Source: Manis javanica (lineage: Eukaryota > Chordata > Mammalia > Pholidota > Manidae). From it: DNA of 64,000 bases. This document shows positions 55,896 to 64,000 of this stretch, piece by piece (within the stretch, counting starts at the first letter, position 1; the number at the start of each line of letters is the position of its first letter). A program made the position numbers and the translations under genes. Location: NCBI RefSeq assembly GCF_040802235.1, contig NC_133164.1:110502302-110566301 (forward strand), written 5' to 3'. Below the pieces are notes generated by a model. The model saw only the letters and a program-made list of their open reading frames with translations. It did no database searches and was not told the DNA's origin.

Positions 55896-57344
55896 ATCCA
55901 GTCTGTTCTTGGACCAGTGCCTCTTTGTCAACATAGGCAAGGAAGTTTTGTTTCTTTGGAATCTTGTTTTCTTCTCATTCTCTGTCGAGACATTGATCTC
56001 CCGCCTGAAAAATTGCCAGAGGGTCCTGTGCTTTGGTTAATATGTATTTTCTCCTAAACTATAACTCTTCTTCTTCTCTAATAATTTGGTGCTCAGTTGG
56101 CCTCAATCTTCTTTAGTTCTAAACTGAAGCCATCTGGACTCTTTGAGGAGAGAGAAGCGACTGAGGTCCCAAATATTTTCTACCCAGAAGATATCAGCAT
56201 AATGGCACCAGTGGGTACCAGGCACTGAAGGTGGAGATGTCCATTTGATCACAGGCACAGAGTCATGAACCTCCCAATGTGCAACTGAAGGGTTACATTT
56301 AACACAGCTGCACTTCAAGATAAAGGGAGTCAAAGGTAGGGTGGGGAGTGGGGAGGAGCATGGGGTGGGTTAGACTAGACATGCAGGGACCTCTTCGGAT
56401 GGAACCTTCCAAATCAGCTTCCTGTTGTTGATGGAAAGGAAAAGAATGACTCACAGAGAAGCTTCTGGGAAGCTGACAGGTGTTGGGAAAACGCTTTGAG
56501 AACCAAGGAAGGGAGCGAGCACCTGGGATTCAAGGCAGCAGTCGGTGCTCGGGAAGCCAAAGCATGCTGAGCTGGTGCCTGCAGCTGTGTGGTTTGAAAA
56601 TTCACACATATTACTTCTCATGTGCACGAGTAGAGGCATTCTTGTATTTTTCCTCTGGAACTGATCTTATCTGTTCTCCCTGACTAGGAATGCCTCTGAT
56701 TTTATAATTTGAACAGCCGTTAGGGATGCTCAAGCCCTTAGTTCTGCTCGTGCTCCTGCAACGCTGGAAGCTGGTGTCTGGCCTGCCCACTTGGGAAGGT
56801 TGCTGAGGGGCTACTCCCCATGTCCCAGTCCCACAGGGGAAAAGATCTCCAGTCCTCCTGGTTTCCCTTAGCTAATTCCAACACAACACCAGTATCCAGA
56901 GACGTGAAGTCAGAGTGTATGTGCCTTCTGTGCCCTGACTCGGTCAGCCTTTTTGTCCTACCATCTGTGGGGTCATGTGCAAGGCTGGACACCCTTGTCC
57001 AAACCCTCACACACTCCCACTCTCTGACTCCCACTTTCAGAGATAAGAATCCAATCTAATACAAAGAAAGGAATTTAAAGAACTCCTCCCTCAACAAAGC
57101 TTGACTTCAAAAATTAAACAAAATTTGTTCAACAAAAATAAAATGTCCAGCTTAAACAAAAATAAAAACAAATACCTGTTTCTTTTCATCTGTTTGCTTT
57201 CCTCAACACAACCCTTAGCACCATCTCCCTGTCCCTGCTGTGGCCGCCCTTGTCTCCCGACCTGCTTCGGAAGAAGGTCCTGGAGGCAGATACGGAAAAA
57301 CAAACTTTTTTCTGATAACCCCCTGCACACACCACTGGCAACTG

Positions 57345-57535
57345 CGGTAGTTTCCTAGGGCTGCGGAAACAAATTTCCAGTAACTGGCAACTTAGAACAA
57401 CACGCATTTAGTATCATGATTGGAGGCCAGAGCTCTGAAACCACGGTGGATCCTACTTCCAAATACGGTCACATTCTGAGGTTCCAGGTGGACATAAATT
57501 TGGGGGGACACTATACAACCCACCAGAGCACCCCA
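57345..57535 (-). repeat. MLT1-type LTR fragment, reverse
   Basis: 'gtagtttcctagggctgcggaaacaaa…caacttagaacaacacgc…ttccaaatacggtcacattctgaggttcc…ggacataaatttggggggacactatacaaccca' is a reversed MLT1 LTR lacking its middle. Confidence 0.8.
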
Positions 57536-58589
57536 TTCTTCTCCCAGCCTGTCCAACAGGCCTCCCTGCCCATAGTCTTGTTTGCCATCAGCACTCAGCA
57601 GTGAAGCTCTGTCACGTGACTGGGTGGGGGGGCAGTTGAGATCAGAGGCTTAAGATGACATTCTGGCGGTGGGATAATCACAGGAAGGCTGGCCTCCCAC
57701 TGGAATTTATGCTTGTATCTACGGTTCACAAAGTCAGCTGAGAGGGAATTCAGTACAACCAAGGCTCCGTCCCTTGTCACTGCTCTGCTCTCATGAAAGC
57801 CGACATCCTGGAGCCCCCGCTTCTGGACCCTGAACTCAGCATCAGTCACTTCAGAATGGGCTTCCAGAGACCAGCCCCTTCCTGAACTTGGCCTTCTCCC
57901 ACCGCTGATGGAGAGGCAGTGACTGGGGCGTTCTTGATGTTTGTTGTGAGCTTGACACCCAGATTTAGAAAATTAAAAGATGTAAGGGGGAAACACCTCT
58001 CATGAGGGTTATTTTCCCACCCAGTGCCATCAGCTTGATGGTAAATGCAAAAGCACTTGTTTTTAAACCACTTTTTAAAAAGGCCTGAAATCTCAAAGCA
58101 GTATCAAAATACCTGTGCTGACTCAGAAAGATAATTTTTCAAGCATCAGCAAAAAGGGGAACTTACAGAATTTGCAATTTTACCTCCTGCTGGCCCCCAC
58201 CCCCTCTTCAGCTCTGCAAATGCAGGGGAGGCAGCCAGTTGGAGGGGGCGGGGAATATGATTGTTCTTTTCTTACCTCTCTGATGAAATTTATTTCAGCT
58301 CAACAAATAATACTGACAGTCAAGGTGTTTGTTCTGAGCACTCACAGACCCAGCATCTATCTCCACGTAGCTCAGAGTAATAGCTTAGCTGAGCAAACAA
58401 ACAGCTATAATCTACAGTAAAGGTTAGCAGAGAGATAGGAATAAAAGGTTATGAGAGAAGTTACTTCTCCTACGAGGAGAGGAGAAGGGACATGCGTATT
58501 AGGGAGAGATCCAGAACCCACTCATTTTCTGCCTATGCATTCATATGTATTAAATTCTTCATTCCTTAATCTAATTCCTTATTTCAATT

Positions 58590-59065
58590 GTTGAAAGCTC
58601 TCTTTATATCAGGCCTCTTTCTAGCTGCTGGGGAAAGAATATCACCAGCCAAAAGCTCCATCTTCATGGAACTTACATTCAGCGTAAGTCACAGTCAGCA
58701 GATGTTCTGAGAGAAGGTTGAGGAAGCAGCATGAACAAAGGCACTGGGGCAGGTGAGTGCCCAGCTCTGCAGAATGATTAGGATGTGGAATGCATGGAAA
58801 GGGAAGAGTGGGAGCAGGGAGACAGTGGAAAAAACCTACAGCCTGGTTGCAGAGAGCCCTGCCTGCAGCACACAGCATTCAGATTCACTCCTAGTGCAAG
58901 AGAGACTGCTGAAGCTTGACAGGGACTTGGAAGGTCATGTCGTTGTTGTTTTAAACAAGGGAATGATACCCCCAGGTGTAGGTTCCAGAAAGATTGTTGC
59001 ACAGCACACAGAGGGTGCTCAGAAGAGGGAGACACTGGCCTACAACAGAGTCTGGAAAGAAACCT
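58590..59065 (-). repeat. L2 LINE 3' region, reverse
   Basis: 'gcctctttctagctgctggggaaagaata', 'catcttcatggaacttacattcagcg', 'catgaacaaaggcactggggcagg' and 'aacaagggaatgatacc' appear in reversed-L2 order. The 3' part is weaker. Confidence 0.65.
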
Positions 59066-59124
59066 AGGGCAGCGGTCCAAATAAAATCATGAGACCTGGG
59101 CAGCAGTGGCTGAAGGGATGGCAA

Positions 59125-59525
59125 CTGCTGCGGGTAATCGTGTCCCCCGAGAAGACAGGTTCAAGTCCTCAGCCTTGGCACCTATGCTTGGGACCTTATT
59201 TGAAAATAGAGTTTTTGCAGATATAATCATGTTATGGTGAGGTCACAGTGGATTAGAGTGGGCCCTAATTAGAATGGTGTCCTTACAAAAAGAGAGAAAG
59301 TTGGACACAGAGACAGGGAAACCACCATGTGAACACAGAGGCAGGACTGCCAGGCTTGCTGGCCACCACCAGAAACTAGGAGAGAGGCATGGGATGGCTC
59401 CAGAAGCCTGTCTGTGCCTTGATTGATTTCATATTTCTGACCTGTGAAAGGATATCTTTCTGCTTGGTTTAAGTTACCCAGTTTGTGGTAATATGCCATG
59501 GCAGCCCTTGGAAACCAAAACAGAC
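59125..59525 (+). repeat. MLT1-type (ERVL-MaLR) LTR, nearly full length
   Basis: It runs through 'atcgtgtcccccgagaagac', 'gggaccttatttgaaaatagagtttttgcagatataatcatgttatggtgaggtcac', 'ggtgtccttacaaaaagagag', 'aactaggagagaggcatggga' and 'agttacccagtttgtggtaatatgccatggcagcc'. Its ~400 bp equal the family length. No MaLR internal region is next to it. Confidence 0.9.
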
Positions 59526-60885
59526 AGGAGGATTCCAATTCAGGAGACACTCTAGGAGGAGAGTCACCAGGACCTGGGGACTGATTTGACACGGGGATTG
59601 AAGATGAGGGCCTCCTCTGGTTTCCAGCTCAAGAAACTTCACTAGAAGCTCTTTGCAGGACTGAGGCACCTGCTTGCTACAATCCTTGATGCGCTAGATA
59701 GAGCTTAATAAACCTGTGAAGCTTAGTTATCATCTCTGGGCTGTAACAGAGGCATGGTACAACTTAGTTATGTGTCCAAGTTCTACATTCAGGGGGCAAG
59801 GGGAAGGAAGCATGCCCAGGGCAGCCAAGAGGTGCACAGTGCTTTCAGAATCATGACGGCAGCACCTGCTGCTCCTGTCTCTGACTCACAGGGCCTGGGA
59901 AGGAGCAGCAGACACCACAGTCAGTGGAGCATGCTGGGCACTGTGGTTTGTTTCTCTCTCTGTCACCACAGGCCACATCCTGAACTCGGCTCCTCCAGCC
60001 CCGATAAGATGGACTGCAGCATTTCTGAGCACACTGACCTGGGGTGCTCCTGCTTCACCTGATGTAGGACCCCCCTATCCAAAGCAGCCACTAGTGTCCC
60101 CAGCCTTTGCTTCTCTTGAGGGGCCTGGAGTCCTCAGGATAGGTGTCTCTGCCCCCTCGGTTGGTCCTTCGGATACCTTAAGGGCTAAGGCTTCTCTGCC
60201 CTCCCTTTTCCCAGCTGTGCATTTACTCAAGGGATCTGGTCAGGGGCTGAACTAGCCTAGTCCATTCCCCATTGGTGGAACACCAGCTCAGTGTGCACAC
60301 AGTAGGACCTGCAGAGTGCACTCTTAGCATATGACACTTCAAGAGGATGGGAACTTTGACGTGCCATAGAAAGGCGGAGGTTTAAGCTGACCTGAGCTTT
60401 CATGCAGAGAAGATACTCAGTCATTTGAGATGCCTCAGTCATTCTGTTCTTGCCCCACCTTGATGAGGAAACTGGGGCATCAGGGAGCAGCCCGAGGGGT
60501 GAGTACAGTTCATACAAGCTCAGGGACACTCATATGTACCTTTGGCTTTGTCTAAGTTCAAATCCATTAGCACTTTTTCAACCCAGTCCTTTGAGTTTTC
60601 TGGGTTGTCTGAAGGCACAGCACAGTAACCATTTTGAGGGCCAGGTTTGGACATGGAATTAGCCTCCTCAGCAGCTCAAACCTTCCCTGCCCTCCTTCAA
60701 TCTTTGTGCTGCCCACTCGAACCCCCAGGAGTCCTCCTGAGGGCAAGAGATGTACTGGGGAACTGCCCCTTGGAAATTCATGCTGGGGAAAGGGAGGAAA
60801 CGTGGAGCCCCTGAAATTGGTGTGACGCCACTCACTCCCCTCTCCGTTGCCTTGCTGTGGAAGGGATATTACTCCACAGTTGCTT

Positions 60886-60913
60886 TTCTCCTTGTATTTC
60901 CTCCTTGTATTTC
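60886..60913. repeat. Short tandem duplication (~14 bp unit)
   Basis: 'CTCCTTGTATTTC' occurs twice in direct succession. It is of no evident function. Confidence 0.85.
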
Positions 60914-61197
60914 CCCTCTCCAGTCAAGCAGATGGAAAGGTTATTCTTTACTGCCTCAGAGAGGGACATGGAAGTGTGAAAAACAAAACCAGCCTGGATT
61001 TCTAGACTCTCAGCTCTTGGCATCAAGCTGCCTAAACTCCAGGGGAATTTAGAGGAGTTTCAGAACAGTTAGAAGATTCAGAGAGGCCTGACAAGCTTCC
61101 TAAAGGACCTCCCCCTTACTCTCGATCCTGCTTTGTCTGCCTTTGAGCACCCATCACTACCGACGCTACAGGCAGGCGGGCTCCCCAAGGGCTCCCC

Positions 61198-61320
61198 CTC
61201 TAGAAAGTAAACACCTTGAGGGCTGGGACCTTGCTTTGCTCACGGTTGGCTCCCTGTCACACAGAAAGGAGTCTAACATAGAGGGAGTGCTCAATGGCTA
61301 TTGCTGGGTGAACACAGGAC
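61198..61320 (+). repeat. L2 3' end, forward
   Basis: 'tctagaaagtaaacaccttgagggctgggaccttg…ctccctgtcacacagaaaggagtctaacatagagggagtgctcaatggctattgctgggtga' matches the forward L2 end. Confidence 0.75.
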
Positions 61321-62809
61321 ATGGAGAGAATATTTTGACCACAGATGGACTTCCCCTGGTAGAGGGAGATCTGCTGGTCTGGGAGCAGAAGAGAGGAAAG
61401 ACGAACTTGTTCCCAGGACAATGCTGCTTCTGGGGAGGCAGGAAGAGCCCTGTGGGACATGTGGCATCCCTCACCTTGGGCCCCTGGGGCAGCATAGAAA
61501 GAACAGGAGCCACCAGACCTGAGGCCATGCGGGGCAATGGTCCTTCTCAGTAATGACCTCTGTGGACCAATAGCAACAGGCAAGTCTGTGGGCAGATGCC
61601 ACCACTCTTCAGAACAGAGCACGAGGGCCTCCAAAGACTTGGGTGAAACTTCCCTGTTGTCTGCAGATGTGTGACTCAACATGGCTGAGTTATAGTCATA
61701 GTTCTTGCACTCAAAGGCTGGGCTAGGCTGTGTCCCAGCCACCTCTGTGTGTGAAGACCCCAGGTTTTGTCATGCACACATGCCTATGTATCCCTTCTGT
61801 TAGTGATATGAAGTGCAATCAGAGGGACAGGGTAAGGACCATGTGGTTATTGCATGTACCTGTGAAGAAAATGGATTTTGGACTAGTGATTTTGCAGGGC
61901 TGGGTGGAAGTGTGTGTCCAAAGGTCTTTTGAGCATAGCAGAAGCATTCTGTTATTTGCCCAGCACTTGGCTAGATTTCTTCCCACTCCTTAGGCCCCAG
62001 TTCCGGTCCTACCCAGTCTTCCTACTATTGTCATGTATATACAGCAGGTTCCAGACAAACTAGACATATTAGGGGAAGACCTTGCCTTCCCCTAACGTGT
62101 CCCACTGAGCCATTCATATTCTAATATGGGCACTCTAAATTATGGCTAATTATCCTAGAAATTCATATGTTCAGTAAAAACTGGTTAGGTCAGAGTCACT
62201 TCTCACAAACTCTTCTTAGCAATTAGATTCATTCACTATGTGGATGTGAAAGTAATTAACCTGCATTCCTTTAAAATATATGCTAAAATTCACATTTTCA
62301 TGTTCACGGCAATTAGCTTACATTAGCAGGACAGGATTGACATATAAACCACATCTGGGTACCCACAGTGGAGAAGTCCAACCAGTTTTTGGTTAACATG
62401 ATGATTTTCTCCTCTTTGTTAATTTGTGATGTCACAATAGAGCAAAGATAAGCACCTTGGAATTAGGATCCATGTCAAGTTGTCTGAAGGGAAGGAAAAG
62501 CATATGACTTGGAAAAGCACCATTTGTAACAATATTGTCTATTTGTGCATGGAATGTTACTACAGAGTCTACCTGCTCGGGGAAAGTCCAGTCCATGTAT
62601 GAGCTACCATCTGGTGGGCGGCCATAGGCCCGCCTTGTTGGGTGTATTCCTAGAGGATGGGAAGGATATGGCTGCGGCCTGGAGAACCTTCACCATCTCA
62701 CCCATGATGCAGAGTGCCCAATTCGGAGGAAAATATCCGATCTCCTTGCCCTGAGAACTGGTCCGATACTGGCCCAGCTACTGGATGGTTCTTAGAAGGC
62801 TATGGGCTT

Positions 62810-62985
62810 ATTTTTTTAATATATTCATTCATTTATTTGAAGAAGTAATATGCACATGGTACAAAATTCACAAGATATACAATAGAAGGGTATAAAGCAA
62901 CAAGTTAGTATCCCTCCCGTCCTGTCACCCACTCAATCCCCTTCACCAAATGCAACCACAGTTATCAGAGTTTATTTTAGTTCTA
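62810..62985 (+). repeat. L1M/other LINE-like fragment
   Basis: 'gcacatggtacaaaattcacaagatatacaatagaagggtataaagcaac…aaccacagttatcagagttt' resembles a well-known mammalian L1M-associated stretch ('…aaaaattcaaacagtacagaagggtata…gcaaccactgttaccag'). Confidence 0.55.
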
Positions 62986-63029
62986 AAGACAGTAAAGGAA
63001 TTCAGACCTAAGATGGAAGTGGGAAGCTA

Positions 63030-63230
63030 TGTAATGCCACGGTTAGGGCCGAGGGCCTGGAGTCAGGCAGGCTCTGTTCAAAGCTGGGCTGCACTACCTC
63101 CTGTCCCAGAGCCCAGACAGCACCAGGATTTATCTCTTTGGCTGTCGAGATAATTAAATGAGCAAACCCACTGAGGTCTCAGCACAGTCTAAGTTTATTT
63201 GCACTCAATCAATGTCAGCTATTATTGACT
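63030..63230 (+). repeat. MIR SINE, forward
   Basis: 'ggagtcaggcaggctctgttcaaagctggg', 'gataattaaatgagcaaaccc', 'tcaatcaatgtcagctattattgac' give the order of a forward MIR. The middle is decayed. Confidence 0.75.
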
Positions 63231-63319
63231 ACTGGGCAACTCAGCGTGCTGAGGAAGATGGAGGGGAAGGGAAGGGGCATATTGTACACTTTCTGGGGAA
63301 AGCCTTAAGCCTTTGCTGC

Positions 63320-63465
63320 TCAGCGTGGTCACTGGAAATCCCTGGGAGTTTGTCATAAATGCACCATCCCAGGTCCCTCCCCAGACCTGCTGAAGCAGAA
63401 CCTGCACTCAGACAAGCTCCCAGGTGACCTGCCTGCACCACAGCGTTGGAAAGCCCCGCCCTCTA
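63320..63465. repeat. MER5-type hAT remnant
   Basis: 'ccctgggagtttgtcataaatgca…ccagacctgctgaagcagaacctgc…caagctcccaggtgacctgcctgcacca' matches the MER5-like layout. Confidence 0.75.
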
Positions 63466-64000
63466 CAAGCCCAGGAGTCCTTGAGGGACCAGCCGGAGAC
63501 TGCCCGCCTCTGGGGCAATATGGCCATGCTGCTGTTTCACCTTCAAACGTGGTACTAGACTTCTCGGATGAAAACTCATGACAAAAACACTTCTAAGAGA
63601 AAAATCCTGCCCCCTCTCACCCCTGGCTTTCTAGTCCACCTCTGACTTCCAGAGCCGATAACCGGTGATCTCAAAGACAACTGGATGTGTCCCCTTTTGT
63701 CCTGTAGGTTGACAGTAACCGGAGAGATGGCTTGGGGGCAGGGTGGCATGTTGTTTTTAAAGTGATACGAGAGACACAGTGGAGCATGCCCAGCAAGCAA
63801 CAAGGCTGCCAGGTGCCAACTGGGACATTAAGGTCCTCGCTGTGGGGGCTGCCATAGAGCTTGTTATTAGAAATAAGGGCTGCATGGGGTTAGGCTGGGA
63901 GGCTGGAAGGGCTCATGGGGTGACAACTGATGTTGTTTGCACTTATCCTAAGCCATCAGGCCATAACTAGGAAGATACGGTACACAGGAAAAGCCCTTTC

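Larger units (their letters stand above)
47508..64000 (-). other. ALPK2: ALPK2 intron, partial, at least 16.5 kb
   Basis: This is the intron before the giant exon, entered through the acceptor CTTCCTAG at 47508-47515. The preceding exon should end in phase 0 and code part of the disordered region. I find no frame like it up to the window end. The interval carries L2, MIR, MLT1-like and hAT remnants, and small tandem duplications. Confidence 0.85.

Noticed and set aside
1-64000. CRISPR arrays, phage or bacterial defence systems
   Set aside because: There are no regularly spaced repeats and no bacterial-type operons. All supported features are those of a mammalian nuclear locus.

Overview
The window is nuclear DNA of a placental mammal. 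It has large introns with GT-AG boundaries and abundant mammal-wide interspersed repeats (MIR, L2, MER5/MER20-type hAT elements, MLT1-type LTRs, L1 3' ends). It shows no bacterial-style gene packing. I see no Alu, rodent B1/B2, carnivore tRNA-Lys SINE, ruminant Bov-tA or equine ERE-type SINE, so primate, rodent, carnivore, ruminant and horse are all unlikely. The species cannot be fixed by reading alone. The younger L1 3' ends and a TATA-bearing LTR suggest another laurasiatherian-type mammal, but that is a weak guess.

The only protein-coding gene I can support is the 3' two-thirds of ALPK2 (alpha-kinase 2, the atypical 'heart' alpha-protein kinase), on the minus strand. Nine coding exons run from 47507 down to the stop codon at 13661-13663. 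All splice junctions read GT-AG and the reading phases chain without a break. The nine exons sum to 4,560 coding bases (1,519 residues plus stop). In order they encode: a giant disordered segment (exon 44108-47507), an I-set immunoglobulin-like domain split over two exons (41325-41472, 36660-36787), a 12-codon linker exon (36527-36562), and the alpha-kinase catalytic domain over five exons (32575-32849, 31080-31168, 27797-28014, 22694-22742, 13661-13877). The last exon carries the HxCxxxC zinc motif and a basic C-terminal tail. The 5' exons (start codon, N-terminal Ig domain, first part of the disordered region) are not in the window, so the intron entering from 47508 is longer than 16.4 kb.

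Region by region: 1 to about 13.1 kb is intergenic DNA beyond the ALPK2 3' end, holding a MER20-like element, an L1 with target-site duplication, MER5-type elements, two LTRs, MIR, L2, an MLT1-like LTR and an old L1 3' end. The region 13.1-47.5 kb is the ALPK2 body with intronic repeats, including an oppositely oriented pair of L2 copies at 28.3-30.1 kb and a target-site-flanked L1 at 14.9-15.4 kb. The region 47.5-64 kb is a single partial intron with scattered L2, MIR, MLT1 and hAT remnants. I found no RNA gene, CRISPR array or bacterial mobile system, and no convincing undescribed system. The most informative sequence-level observations are repeated units inside the giant exon, an exact 22-bp tandem duplication just upstream of a kinase exon, a frame-preserving 36-bp exon between the Ig and kinase domains, and two datable L1 insertions.
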